Below, piece after piece: positions 8,400 to 17,663 of a DNA stretch of 64,000 bases. Origin of the DNA: CAKZQX01 sp034436755 (GTDB lineage Bacteria; Chloroflexota; Chloroflexia; Chloroflexales; Chloroflexaceae); NCBI GenBank assembly GCA_034436755.1, contig DAOTVB010000090.1, positions 3,917 through 67,916 on the forward strand. The letters run 5' to 3'. Numbering within the stretch: position 1 is the stretch's first letter; each line of letters starts with the position of its first letter. The notes under the pieces are model-generated. The model did no database searches. It saw nothing but the letters and a program-made list of their open reading frames with translations, and was not told where the DNA came from. A program made the translations under genes and the position numbers.

Positions 8400-8546
8400 G
8401 TGTAAGGTATATCACTTGACTTCCCGCGTATACTAAACTCGATAGGGCATACTTATTCATCACCTCATGTTCCCCGCTGTGTCATGCTGCATCGTACTCC
8501 TCGGTTGTGTTGCCCTTCCGCTCGTTACGTCGAAAGGGATATGCGT

Positions 8547-10040
8547 ATGAAGATTCTGCTGATGTCTATGCCCGACTCGTTTGAACACATGCCGGCGATT
8601 GTTATTCGCATGCCCAACGGCGCGCTGACCTCGCTGGCGGGCAATGTTGATCCGCACCACACGGTTGCGGTGGCCGATCTGGTGCTGGCCCAACAGCAGG
8701 TGCGCGCAACTGTTGAACGACTGGTCCATGAGCATGTGCCTGATGTTATCGGCCTGTCGGTAATGACCTTCCAGCGCAAAACTGCCCACAAAATCATTGA
8801 TCTGGTGCGCACGTTGCGGCCCAGTGTCCGGATTGTCGTCGGTGGGTATGCTCCCAGCCTGGCCCCGGAAGCCTACACCGACCCCGGTAGCGGGGTTGAT
8901 TTTATTGTGCGCGGCGAGGGAGAGCTAACATTCCGTGAGTTGCTGCGGGCAATTGAGCGAGGTGACGGCTACGAGCAGATCGCCGGCCTCTCCTACCGGA
9001 CGGAGGATGCATTTCAGCATAACCCGGATCGCCATGTGCATGGCCTTGATGATGCGGAGATCCGGCTGCCCAACCGCAGCGCGCGGGTGCTCAACGGGTA
9101 TACCCTGCTGGGCCGGCCGGTTGATGTGATCGAAACCTCGCGGGGCTGCACCTTTGATTGCAGCTTCTGCTCAATTGTCGAGATGCGCGGGCGTAACTTC
9201 GAGACCTACAGCTTCGACCGCATTATTGCCGATATCCGCGATGCGCGGGCGCATGGTGCGCGAGCCGTCTTTATTATCGACGACAATATCTCGCTGAATG
9301 TGCGCCGGCTGGCCGGGCTCTGTCAGGCGATTATCGATGCGGGGTTGAACGATCTGGACTACCTGGTGCAGGCGATGACCTCGGCCATTGCCAACCATGG
9401 CGCGGAGCTTGCGCCCCTGATGCGCGCGGCCGGCTTCCGCTATGTTTTCCTGGGGATCGAAAACATCCTGGACGCGGATCTGCAGTTCCTGCGGGCCACG
9501 TCGAAGAATACCCGGCGCGAGAATGGGCGGCGCTCCGGCAATGCAACCCTCACCGCCATCGACTACCTGCGTAAGCATGGCATGTATGTGGTCGGTGGAT
9601 TAATCGTGGGCACCCCCGACGACACGCGCGAGTCGATTGAGGCGAATCTGGCCTTTGCCCGCAGCTATGTTGACTGGCCCTACATCCAGCACCCGACGCC
9701 CTATCCGCGCACGCCGATGTCCCGTGCTTTTCAGGAACAGGGTCTGATCATCAATGAGCGACTGGAAGAGTACGACGGCACAACCGCTGTGGTCCGTACG
9801 ACAGCGCTCCCGGCGGAGGAGGTTGAGTATCTGCGCTGGCAGGCCGAGCGCTGGATGAAACTGCGCCATCTCCCGCATGCCTTCATGCACAGCCCGCGCT
9901 TTGTGCTGCGCAATGGACTGCGGATGTTTCAGCACACCTTCCGGGGAAGCACGCTCAAGACCTGGCTCAGATTAGAGGATGAACGCCAGGCCTTTGCGCG
10001 CTATCGGGCCCATCGCAGCACGGAGCGGATCTACTTGTAG
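8547..10040 (+). CDS. B12-binding-domain radical SAM protein
   Basis: A 497-residue protein. The N-terminal about 150 residues form a Rossmann-like cobalamin-binding domain (KILLMSMPDSFEHMP..; DVIGLSVMTFQRKTAHKIIDLVRTLRP). A radical SAM barrel follows with C201-x3-C205-x2-C208 (RGCTFDCSFCS), then FIIDDNISLN and a C-terminal helical tail. Such enzymes perform cobalamin-assisted radical methylation or cyclisation, for example in bacteriochlorophyll, hopanoid or natural-product pathways; the substrate cannot be read here. ATG 8547 is chosen over 8484 and 8541 because AAGGG lies 8 bp upstream. It stands alone on the plus strand. Confidence 0.9.
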   Translation: MKILLMSMPDSFEHMPAIVIRMPNGALTSLAGNVDPHHTVAVADLVLAQQQVRATVERLVHEHVPDVIGLSVMTFQRKTAHKIIDLVRTLRPSVRIVVGGYAPSLAPEAYTDPGSGVDFIVRGEGELTFRELLRAIERGDGYEQIAGLSYRTEDAFQHNPDRHVHGLDDAEIRLPNRSARVLNGYTLLGRPVDVIETSRGCTFDCSFCSIVEMRGRNFETYSFDRIIADIRDARAHGARAVFIIDDNISLNVRRLAGLCQAIIDAGLNDLDYLVQAMTSAIANHGAELAPLMRAAGFRYVFLGIENILDADLQFLRATSKNTRRENGRRSGNATLTAIDYLRKHGMYVVGGLIVGTPDDTRESIEANLAFARSYVDWPYIQHPTPYPRTPMSRAFQEQGLIINERLEEYDGTTAVVRTTALPAEEVEYLRWQAERWMKLRHLPHAFMHSPRFVLRNGLRMFQHTFRGSTLKTWLRLEDERQAFARYRAHRSTERIYL

Positions 10041-10061
10041 GCTATGGCAAGCATGGCGGGA

Positions 10062-10328
10062 CTACTGGCGGGTTTCGCCCCAGCGCATAAAGATTGCACC
10101 GACCAGGACAATAACCAGGCCCATAAAGAACATCCCCGGAGCTGACATTGGATGGACACCCTGGCTGTTTAAGGCTATTGCCGTGACTGCCAGCGTCACC
10201 AGGCCGGCGGAGAGCAGCAGGGTGCCATCGTTCCACATGTGCGTGATAAAGCTATGGATGGACGAGCGGTGCAGGTAGATGAGGAACGTAATGAGCGCGA
10301 ACAGGCTGATCCATAAGATAACGGCCAT
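10062..10328 (-). CDS. Small hypothetical membrane protein
   Basis: An 88-residue protein with three hydrophobic segments: AVILWISLFALITFLIYL, LLLSAGLVTLAVTAIAL and GMFFMGLVIVLVGAIFM. The ATG at 10328 has GGAG upstream (reverse complement of ctcc) and begins just where hydrophobicity starts; the longer reading frame to 10784 is not supported. It is convergent with the radical SAM gene. No family recognised. Confidence 0.65.
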   Translation of the reverse strand: MAVILWISLFALITFLIYLHRSSIHSFITHMWNDGTLLLSAGLVTLAVTAIALNSQGVHPMSAPGMFFMGLVIVLVGAIFMRWGETRQ

Positions 10329-10385
10329 AACTCCATTCCTTGCTGTTTGCAATAAACCGTACGATACCCTGATAAACCGGAGATT

Positions 10386-10814
10386 ATGGTTGCGCGGTGT
10401 GACGGTGATGGACAATTCTCTTCCCAGTATAACGCGCTCAGAAACAAACAACCCACTGTGGTACTGCTGGACGAGACCGGCGGACGGCTGGCCTTTGTCC
10501 TCACGGCCCATGAACTGCCGGCACGGCTGGCACAGGCGCAGGGCAAACCTTCGCCCTTCTTCAACATCTTTGGGCATACGCTGCTGCTGGGGGCCTTGCG
10601 GGAAGCGGAGGCGCGCGAGTTGATCGCCAGTTCCCCGCTCCCCTTCACGCCCACCGATGTGGATTGGATCATCCAGCAGAGCCGCTGCCGGCCGGCGGCG
10701 TTGCAACTCCTCTGCCACACCTGCCTGGCCGCCCGGGAACAGGGGGAAGCCGGTGATGCCTGGCAGCCGGAGGCGCTGATGCAACTGGAAGCGCTACACC
10801 ATCTGTTTGTTTGA
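10386..10814 (+). pseudogene. Remnant of a STAND-type AAA ATPase
   Basis: A 142-codon frame whose residues from about 25 onward match the middle of large signalling ATPases: VVLLDETGG, a sensor-like region (FVLTAHELPARL), SPFFNIFGHTLLLGAL, EARELI and a winged-helix-like tail with PAALQLLCHTC. The P-loop and the C-terminal sensor repeats are missing and no good start is visible. It is most simply a decayed fragment. It is immediately followed by a 369-bp intergenic element that may have truncated it. Confidence 0.55.
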
Positions 10815-10838
10815 CCGGCATCCTTCACCGGAGTGCTG

Positions 10839-11207
10839 ATACCAATTTGACTTCCAAACGGCAACAATCAGACCAACCACGAAGCACACGAAGGAACACG
10901 AAGGAACACGAACGGCTGCATGGTGGGTACGATTGGGGTACATAGCAATCCTCCATGTGTCGTAGCCGTAGCCAGCGATAGCTGGTAGGAACCCGGACAT
11001 CATCACCACCGGAGACCGCCGTAGGGTGCGTTCGACGCACCAGCGATAGCCATCCTCCATGTGTCGTCGTGCCGCCTTCAGGTGGTTGGCAGTGCATCCC
11101 GAAGCACCAGTTCACAACCACTTTAGGATTGCTATACATCAGGTTCACGGTTTCACACTCTTTGTGACCTTCGTGGTTTTTTTGCATGTTTGACGGCAAA
11201 TTGGTAT
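10839..11207. repeat. 369-bp composite intergenic element with ATACCAATTTG / CAAATTGGTAT ends
   Basis: Perfect 11-bp inverted ends bound a segment containing ACCACGAAGCACACGAAGG-type runs. It also holds an internal 70-bp block (10981-11050) that recurs at 26921-26990, including the small palindrome GGTGCGTTCGACGCACC. The ends match the 124-bp element family at 14336, 17528 and 45855. There is no coding potential; reading frames crossing it are spurious. The remaining gap to 11533 holds nothing else recognisable. Confidence 0.8.
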
Positions 11208-11533
11208 GAGCGCTTGACCCTGCGTAATACTTCGTACCGCCTTCAGCCTTCAATCCGACCAGATCAGCCTCTCCCGGCAGGGGAGCGCGCGTCGGGACCA
11301 TCGTTCTATTGACCCCAAAGCAGGAAACGCTGTAGGATTGTTAGGCGACCGTCTACGCGCGAGTAGGACATTTCTGAATAACCATGAAGCGGTAGCCGGC
11401 ACGCCCCGGGTGCAGCCAGGACCGCCTGCCGGTATGGGCAGATCACGCTGTTCGGGTGACTGCTGCTCTTCATGTTCAAACGTGTCGTTATCCCCGCCGA
11501 TTAAGAATGGATAGTAGAAATAAGGAGCCCGCT

Positions 11534-12160
11534 ATGCGTATCGCCCCCAATCATCCCCGTCTCCGTATCGTTGCAATCGTCTGTTGGGTTCTCGGTGGCT
11601 GGTGGGTGGTGCAACTGGCTTTGCTAAACCCCTTTGCCCACACGCCGCTGCTGACCGTGGCCGTTGTGCTGGTCAGTGTTGTCTTGCTGGCCGTCGGTAT
11701 TGCCTTCTGGCAACTGGCAACCGACAAACGGGCCGGGGTGGTGCTCGATACAAAGGGGTTGATGCTCAACCTGGGCCACTCGGCCGCTTTTGTCGCCTGG
11801 GAGAATATCGCCGACGTTGGAGTCAGCCAGCACCGTGCTAACCTGCTGACGCTGGGTAGTAACCAGCAACTGGGCTTTAAACTGCGCGATCCAGATGCCT
11901 ACCTTCAGAGCTATGAAGTCCGGCTGCCCGCCGCGCATGGGCCGCTGGCACACCTGCTCCGCCTGCTGGACCGGCTGTTACGCCCCTTGCAGCGTGACAC
12001 GAAGCTGCCGACGGCGCAGCAACTGGCGCGCAGCCGCGCCAGGACCGGCTATGATGTACTGGTTCCGGAGGCGCTGCTGGGCGGGCGGGCTGAGGCCTTT
12101 GTCGAGATGGTGCAGTCCTACTGCTTCGATCCCCGCCAGCGCCAGATGTTGGATAAATAA
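11534..12160 (+). CDS. Two-helix membrane protein with PH-like domain, hypothetical
   Basis: A 208-residue protein starting at ATG 11534 with AAGGAG 7 bp upstream. Two membrane helices (about 11-31 and 39-60) are followed by a soluble PH-like region (KGLMLNLGHSAAFVAWENIADVGVSQHRA) and a C-terminal helical segment. The two-helix plus PH-like plan resembles the STM3941 group of hypothetical proteins; I am unsure of the exact family. It ends directly before a heptamer repeat array and converges on the ABC-F gene. Confidence 0.7.
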   Translation: MRIAPNHPRLRIVAIVCWVLGGWWVVQLALLNPFAHTPLLTVAVVLVSVVLLAVGIAFWQLATDKRAGVVLDTKGLMLNLGHSAAFVAWENIADVGVSQHRANLLTLGSNQQLGFKLRDPDAYLQSYEVRLPAAHGPLAHLLRLLDRLLRPLQRDTKLPTAQQLARSRARTGYDVLVPEALLGGRAEAFVEMVQSYCFDPRQRQMLDK

Positions 12161-12161
12161 G

Positions 12162-12289
12162 AACCGAGAACTGAGAACTGAGAACTGAGAACCGAGAACC
12201 GAGAACAAAGAACAGAACAGAACAGAACAGATCGCGCGTGTATCCAGCGGTTTGTCTATTTGTTCTTTGTTCTCTGTGTTCTTTGTTCT
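12162..12289. repeat. Inverted GAGAACY heptamer array between convergent genes
   Basis: About seven GAGAACT/GAGAACC units followed by GAACAAAGAACA, then, after a short gap, the complementary TTTGTTCTTTGTTCTC run (12255-12289). The two halves can pair into a long hairpin between the stop codons of the flanking genes. The same arrangement recurs at 26785-27122. Confidence 0.75.
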
Positions 12290-14197
12290 TTACTGTTCGG
12301 CCAATTCGGCCAGTTCGGTCCAGCGCTCGAAGGCGGCTTCCAGGTCAGCATCAACCTGGGCCAGTTCGGCGGCCAGTTGCTGATAGGCCTGGTAGTCTTC
12401 CCCGACATGGTTCAGCCGTTCGCCCAGCTCGGCCTTCTGCGTCTCCAGAGCAGTGATGCGCTCTTCGAGGGCGGCCAGCTCACGCCGCTCTTTGTAGTTC
12501 AGCCGGCGCGGCCCGCTCGTCTGCTTTTCCTTACGCTCCGATTTGTTAGAACGTGGCCGGGCCTGGGCCGCCTGGGTTGCGGCGCGCTCTTCCTCTTCCT
12601 GCGTGCGATATGCCTGAAATAAGCTATAGCCCCCCGGATACTCGCGGATCGTGCCGTCTCCGTCAAAAAAGAGCAGATGCTGCACCGTGCGATCCAGGAA
12701 GTAGCGGTCGTGCGAGACCAGAATCACCGCGCCATTGAAGTTGTCGAGGTAGTCCTCCAGAATGGTCAGGGTTGTAATATCCAGATCATTCGTCGGCTCG
12801 TCCAGCAGTAGCAGATTGGGCGCAAACATCAGTGTGCGCAGCAGGTAGAGCCGCCGCCGCTCACCTCCCGAGAGCGTCTTGATCAGCGACCATTGTGCAT
12901 CGCGCGGAAAGAGAAAGCGCTCCAGCATCTGCGCCGCCGACACGAGCGCCCCCTCCGCGTCCTGGATGTGCTCGGAGGCATCGCGGATGTAATCGATTAC
13001 CCGCTGCGACTCGTTTAGCTCGATGCTTTCCTGGTCGTAGTAGCCCAGGTGGATCGTCTCGCCCATCTGGATCTGCCCACTGTCGGGCGGTATGCGCCCC
13101 GCAATCAGGTTGAGCAGGGTTGACTTGCCGCTCCCGTTGGGGCCAATGATCCCCAGCCGATCATCCCGACGCAGCGAAAAGCTGAAATCCCGGATCAGGG
13201 GCTGATCGCCATAGTTTTTCGTGACATGCTCCAGTTCCAGCACGCGCTTGCCAATCCGGCGCGCGGCCACGTCAATATTGACGGCACCCTGGGCCGTCTC
13301 CGGCGTCTGCTCCATCAGGTTATGCACCCGCTGCACATGCGCCTTCTGCTTGGTTGTTCGCGCCTGCGCACCGCGCCGCAGCCAGGTCAGCTCTTTGCGC
13401 AGCAGATTCTGCCGGGCATCCTCGGCGGCGATGGCCTGTGCCTCGCGGGTGGCCTTCTGCTCCAGGAACTGCGAGTAGTTCCCGCTGTGCGTGTAGACGC
13501 GCCCCCGGTCCAGTTCGATCATGCGTGTTGTCACCCGGTCCAGGAAGTAGCGGTCGTGGGTGACAACCAGCAGCGCCAGGTTACTCCGCGCAATCAGATC
13601 TTCCAGCCAGGTGATGGTCTCGGTGTCAATATGGTTGGTCGGCTCGTCCAGGATCAGGAGGTCGGGTTGGTCAATCAGCACCTGGGCCATCGCCACCCGG
13701 CGGCGCTGTCCTCCGGAGAGTTGCCCTACCGGCGTGTTGATGTAGTCCGCCAGCCCCAGCCGGGAGAGGATCGTGTGGGCAGCCGTCTCGGCCTCCCAGG
13801 CCGCCAGCGCGTCCATCCGGGGCATCAGTTCATTGAGGCGGGCCTGGAGTTGCTGATCGTTGGGGGCATGCGCCAGCGCCTCGGTGGTGCGCTCATACTC
13901 GCGCAGCAACTGAATTTTGGGCGCACCGCCGGCAAACACCGTATCCAGCACGGTCAGATCGGGGGCCAGGGCCGGGTTTTGCGGCAAGTAGGCCGCTCGC
14001 ATATTATTCGACAGCGTGACGCGCCCGCTGTCGGGGGGCTCTAGCCCGGCCACGATCCGCAGCAGCGTGGTTTTGCCGCTGCCATTGACGCCAATCACGC
14101 CCACGCGGTCAGTCTGCTCCAGGCCAAATGTCACCTCTTCGAAGAGCGGATGCTCCCCATACTGCTTACTGACGCCTTCAACTGAGAGAATAATCAT
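12290..14197 (-). CDS. uup: ABC-F family ATPase, Uup-like
   Basis: A 635-residue soluble protein with two ABC ATPase domains and no membrane helices. Walker A motifs are GVNGSGKTTLL (about 37-47) and GPNGSGKSTLL; signatures are LSGGQRRRVAMA and LSGGERRRLYL; Walker B motifs are LLILDEPTNHID and LLLLDEPTNDLD. An interdomain linker is present, as is a charged C-terminal coiled coil (RELAALEERITALETQKAEL) typical of Uup. ABC-F proteins act on translating ribosomes, and Uup also influences replication-related DNA structures. It is a single gene, convergent with the PH-like gene. Confidence 0.94.
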   Translation of the reverse strand: MIILSVEGVSKQYGEHPLFEEVTFGLEQTDRVGVIGVNGSGKTTLLRIVAGLEPPDSGRVTLSNNMRAAYLPQNPALAPDLTVLDTVFAGGAPKIQLLREYERTTEALAHAPNDQQLQARLNELMPRMDALAAWEAETAAHTILSRLGLADYINTPVGQLSGGQRRRVAMAQVLIDQPDLLILDEPTNHIDTETITWLEDLIARSNLALLVVTHDRYFLDRVTTRMIELDRGRVYTHSGNYSQFLEQKATREAQAIAAEDARQNLLRKELTWLRRGAQARTTKQKAHVQRVHNLMEQTPETAQGAVNIDVAARRIGKRVLELEHVTKNYGDQPLIRDFSFSLRRDDRLGIIGPNGSGKSTLLNLIAGRIPPDSGQIQMGETIHLGYYDQESIELNESQRVIDYIRDASEHIQDAEGALVSAAQMLERFLFPRDAQWSLIKTLSGGERRRLYLLRTLMFAPNLLLLDEPTNDLDITTLTILEDYLDNFNGAVILVSHDRYFLDRTVQHLLFFDGDGTIREYPGGYSLFQAYRTQEEEERAATQAAQARPRSNKSERKEKQTSGPRRLNYKERRELAALEERITALETQKAELGERLNHVGEDYQAYQQLAAELAQVDADLEAAFERWTELAELAEQ

Positions 14198-14335
14198 ACA
14201 TACCTTGCGTCTGCTCTTTGCCGTCGATCACCAGATACCTTCGGATGATAAGGATGATACCACAGACTGGCGGTTACCCGGCACGGCGATGGGAAATGCG
14301 CTATTCCGCTTGCCGCTCGCCGTTCATAGCTTTTC

Positions 14336-14459
14336 ATACCAATGTGCCAGCAAACCAGCAATCAACGGGAACGGGCGCAACGGGCGTAACGGTGGCACGT
14401 TCCTGTGTATCATCTCTGCGTTCTCGGTGTCCTCTGTGGCGATGACAACAAATTGGTAT
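14336..14459. repeat. 124-bp ATACCAAT element, copy 1
   Basis: The ends ATACCAATGTG and CAAATTGGTAT are near-perfect inverted repeats. The interior carries GGCGCAACGGGCGTAACGGTGGCAC and a GCGTTCTCGGTGTCCTCTGTGGC-like run, a CACAGAGGACACCGAG-type repeat common in environmental bacteria. It abuts the 3' end of the next minus-strand gene. Confidence 0.85.
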
Positions 14460-14794
14460 CAGACTGTCACCCACTCCGGTGGTACGGGCCGCGCCGGTGC
14501 GCCGGGAATGCGCAGCAACACCCAGACATCATCGGTCCAGGGTGGCGAAACCCAGCCCTCGACATACCCTTTGGTCTGCACACGGGGCGGGTAGGCATCA
14601 AGCCCGATATCCAGGCCGGGCAGCGTGCCGCGCCAGATGACATGCTGTTCCGGCGAGCGGGTCTGATCGGCGGCCCAGGGCGTGATAATGAAGGCCCACC
14701 AGATGAAGCCGGCCAGCGCAATCGCGACCAGCAGCGCCGCGATGTTGCACCGGCGATGGAGCTGCGGTCTACGGTGAAAGAATCCAGACATCAA
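14459..14794 (-). CDS. Single-pass membrane protein, hypothetical
   Basis: A protein of 110-111 residues with a short basic N-terminus, one membrane helix (IAALLVAIALAGFIWWAFIITPW) and a Trp/Pro-rich extracytoplasmic tail. Either the TTG at 14794 (9 bp from a GAGGAG site) or the adjacent ATG at 14791 is the start. The stop codon overlaps the last base of the 124-bp element. No family recognised. Confidence 0.6.
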   Translation of the reverse strand: MMSGFFHRRPQLHRRCNIAALLVAIALAGFIWWAFIITPWAADQTRSPEQHVIWRGTLPGLDIGLDAYPPRVQTKGYVEGWVSPPWTDDVWVLLRIPGAPARPVPPEWVTV

Positions 14795-15290
14795 TCGTTA
14801 CTTCTCCTCGGTTGGTGGCATGGGTATGGGGAGCATCCCGGATGGGTTTTTGTGCTGGTCGTCAGTATAGCATATGCGCAGAGAGTGTGCAGTGTCCAGG
14901 AATAGCATTTCCTGCCCCCCGAAGTGCCATGCACTCTGCTGGTACTACCCCACCTGCGCAAAGCGGCATGCTATAATGATACTCATTCGCTGTTCCGTAC
15001 AGTTACCAGGGAGCGGGATTAGCTGCGCTATCCTGCATATCAGACGCATGACGCGGCGGGGAATTGGATCACGAAAAACACACAATGCGTGAATAGCGCG
15101 CAACTGCTGGTACTACCGCAACGTACACGGTTGAGCATGTAGCAGCGGATAGCAGCTTCGCCAGAGCGGAACAGAATGATTACCCATCAGGATGCAACAG
15201 GCATTCTTAGTTCTCAGTTCTCGAGTTCTCGAGTTCTCGAGTTCTCGAGTTCTCAGTTCTTTAGTTCTTTGTTCTTTGTTCTCTACCAGC
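14795..15290. other. Gene-free region with promoter and octamer repeats upstream of histidine kinase
   Basis: No gene is seen. A plus-strand TATAAT lies at 14972-14977. The last 85 bp before the kinase start are a low-complexity array: four TTCTCGAG octamers flanked by TTCTCAG and TTCTTTG units (about 15208-15285). The kinase has no clear Shine-Dalgarno because of this array. Confidence 0.6.
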
Positions 15291-17528
15291 ATGAATGATC
15301 AGGTAAACCAGAACCAGAGCCCCCCACAACCGGATACGCCCGATCAAGATATCGAGCCGCAGAGCGAACTGGAGCAGCGCGTCGCCGAGCGTACCGCCGA
15401 TCTGCAGCAGACTATTGCCATCCTGGTCCAGGAAGTGGCGAAGCGCGAGCAGACCGAGGCGGCGCTGCAGCAGCGGATTGCCTTTGAAAAGCTGATTACG
15501 ACGATCTCCACCCGTTTTATTAACCTGGCAACCGGTGACATCGACGCCGGCATTGACCAGTCTCTGGCGGACATTGGTCGTTTTGCGCAGGTGGACCGCA
15601 GCTATGTCTTTCGCTACACCAGCGGCGGTACCGTTATGGAGTACACGCATGAGTGGTGTGCCGAGGGGATTGTAGCCGCGCTCCACCGCTTCCAGCAACT
15701 GCCCGCCGCAACGTTGGCATGGTCGAATGACCAGTTGCGGCGCGGGGAGGTGCTGCATATCGCCGGCGTTGCCGAACTACCGGCGGCGGCCGCGGCCGAG
15801 CAGCGCATTTTTCAGGAGCAGGGGATCCAGTCGCTGATTGCCGTGCCCATGGTCTACCGGGGCACGGTGGTCGGTTTCCTGGGCTTTGATGCGGTGCGCC
15901 AGGCGAAGATCTGGCCGGATGAGAGCATCGCCCTGCTGCGTATCGTGGGCGATATCTTTGTCAATGCCCTGCAGCGCAAGCAGACCGAGGAGGCGCTCCA
16001 GGAGAGCCAGCGTATGCTGAGCGCGCTGATGCGGAACCTGCCGGGCATGGCTTACCGGCGGCGCAATGCGCCCGGCTTCCCGCTGGAGTTCGTTAGTGAG
16101 GGCTGTTTTGCCCTGACCGGGCATCACCCCGCGGAACTGCTGGAAGATCAGACGCTGAACTACCGGCAGTTGATCCATCCCGACGATCAGGTGCGGGTGC
16201 GGGAGGAGGTCAACGCGGCGGTACAGGTGCGCCGGCCCTTCCAGTTTACCTACCGGATTATGTTGCCTACCGGCGAGGAGAAGTGGGTCTGGGAGTATGG
16301 GCGCGGCGTGTACGGTCCGGGCGGTACCCTGCTGACGCTAGAGGGGTTTATCACCGATGTCACCGAGCGGGTGGTGACGCAGCAGGTGCTGGAGCAGCGG
16401 GTGACCGAGCGTACGCGGGAACTCTCCGCGCTGCTGACGGTCCAGCAGGCGCTGACCAGCCACCTTGACCCGGACGCTGTTCTGCAGATGATTGCCAAAG
16501 AAGCCTGCCGGTTGACGGCAGCGACGTTCGGGTCAATTTTTCTGCGTGATGGCGATGACCTGTATGCCACCGCCCTCGCGGGTGAGCATGGCCCCGGCAT
16601 GTTTGTCGGGTATCGTATGCCGATCCGGGGCTCGGCGACCGGGTTGGCGTTAACGATCGGCGAACTGCTCCAGATTGACGATGCCTGGCGCGATCCGCGT
16701 GTCAATCGGGAGGCAATCGAGCGGGTTGGTATTCGCTCGCTGTTGATTGCCCCATTGATGTCCGGGACGCAGGCGCTGGGGATGCTTTCAATCGGTCACC
16801 AGCAGCCGGGTATGTTTAGCGCCAATGACCGGCGCATCCTGGAGATGTTTATTCCGGGAGCGGTCATTGCGCTGGAGAATGCGCGGTTCTATGCCGAGGC
16901 GCAGGAGGCGGCCGCCTTCAAGGAGCGCCAGCGCCTGGCGCGCGAACTGCACGATGCCGTCACCCAGACGCTCTTCTCCGCCGGCATGATCGCCGGGGTG
17001 CTGCCGCGCATCTGGGAACGTAACCCGGATGAGGGCCACCGCCGCCTGCAGGAGTTACGCCGGTTAACCCGAGGCGCGCTGGCCGAGATGCGTATGCTGC
17101 TGCTGGAACTGCGACCGGCTGCCCTGGCCGATGTGCCGATGCATGATCTATTGCGGCATCTGGCCGATGCTATCACCGCACGCGAGCAGCTTGAGACCAC
17201 CGTCACGATTGCGGCCGAGGTCAACCTGCCGGCAGAGGAGAAGACCGCGTTCTACCGGATTGCCCAGGAAGCGCTCAACAATGTGGTGAAGCATGCCCGC
17301 GCCGGCCAGGTTGATATTCAACTGGCGACGGAGGCGGAACAGGTTATACTCTGCATCCAGGATAATGGGGCGGGGTTTGCGCTGGACAGTGTGGCGGCGG
17401 GGCATCTAGGGTTGCGCATTATGCGCGAGCGGGCGGAGGCCATCGGCGCGCACCTGGAGATTGCGAGTGAGCCGGGGCAGGGTACGCGCATCTGTCTGCG
17501 CCGGCGACCGGGAGACGCAGAGAGTTGA
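15291..17528 (+). CDS. Soluble GAF-PAS-GAF sensor histidine kinase (HisKA_3)
   Basis: A 745-residue cytoplasmic kinase. Order: N-terminal coiled coil (QRVAERTADLQQTIAIL), GAF1 (about 65-230), PAS/PAC (about 250-370, with EFVSEGCFALTGHHPAELL), coiled coil, GAF2 (about 395-545), HisKA_3 with His554 (ARELHDAVTQTLF) and HATPase_c (NNVVKHA; DNGAGF). No membrane helices. ATG 15291 is chosen because the upstream in-frame extension to 15192 is translated octamer repeat. A LuxR regulator follows 135 bp downstream, separated by a 124-bp mobile-type element that starts on the kinase stop codon. Confidence 0.92.
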   Translation: MNDQVNQNQSPPQPDTPDQDIEPQSELEQRVAERTADLQQTIAILVQEVAKREQTEAALQQRIAFEKLITTISTRFINLATGDIDAGIDQSLADIGRFAQVDRSYVFRYTSGGTVMEYTHEWCAEGIVAALHRFQQLPAATLAWSNDQLRRGEVLHIAGVAELPAAAAAEQRIFQEQGIQSLIAVPMVYRGTVVGFLGFDAVRQAKIWPDESIALLRIVGDIFVNALQRKQTEEALQESQRMLSALMRNLPGMAYRRRNAPGFPLEFVSEGCFALTGHHPAELLEDQTLNYRQLIHPDDQVRVREEVNAAVQVRRPFQFTYRIMLPTGEEKWVWEYGRGVYGPGGTLLTLEGFITDVTERVVTQQVLEQRVTERTRELSALLTVQQALTSHLDPDAVLQMIAKEACRLTAATFGSIFLRDGDDLYATALAGEHGPGMFVGYRMPIRGSATGLALTIGELLQIDDAWRDPRVNREAIERVGIRSLLIAPLMSGTQALGMLSIGHQQPGMFSANDRRILEMFIPGAVIALENARFYAEAQEAAAFKERQRLARELHDAVTQTLFSAGMIAGVLPRIWERNPDEGHRRLQELRRLTRGALAEMRMLLLELRPAALADVPMHDLLRHLADAITAREQLETTVTIAAEVNLPAEEKTAFYRIAQEALNNVVKHARAGQVDIQLATEAEQVILCIQDNGAGFALDSVAAGHLGLRIMRERAEAIGAHLEIASEPGQGTRICLRRRPGDAES

Positions 17529-17651
17529 TACCAATGTGCCGGCAACCCGGCAATCAACGGGAACAGGCGCAACGAGCGTAACGGCGGCACACTCACATAT
17601 ATCATCTCTGCGTCCTCGGTGTGCTCTGTGGCGATGACAACAAATCGGTAT
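17528..17651. repeat. 124-bp ATACCAAT element, copy 2, between kinase and regulator
   Basis: Same length and ends (ATACCAATGTG / CAAATCGGTAT) as copies 1 and 3. Its first base is the last base of the kinase stop codon TGA. Its right end abuts the GAGGGGG ribosome-binding site of the response regulator gene. It fills the whole intergenic gap of a two-component pair. Confidence 0.85.
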
Positions 17652-17663
17652 GAGGGGGCAATT

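Noticed and set aside
10386..10814. The 142-codon frame as an intact small gene
   Set aside because: Residues match only the middle of large STAND ATPases, with no P-loop, so it is better treated as a remnant.
15192..15290. N-terminal extension of the GAF-PAS kinase from 15192
   Set aside because: The added residues are translated TTCTCGAG octamers with no ribosome-binding site; MNDQVNQNQ at 15291 starts the natural protein.
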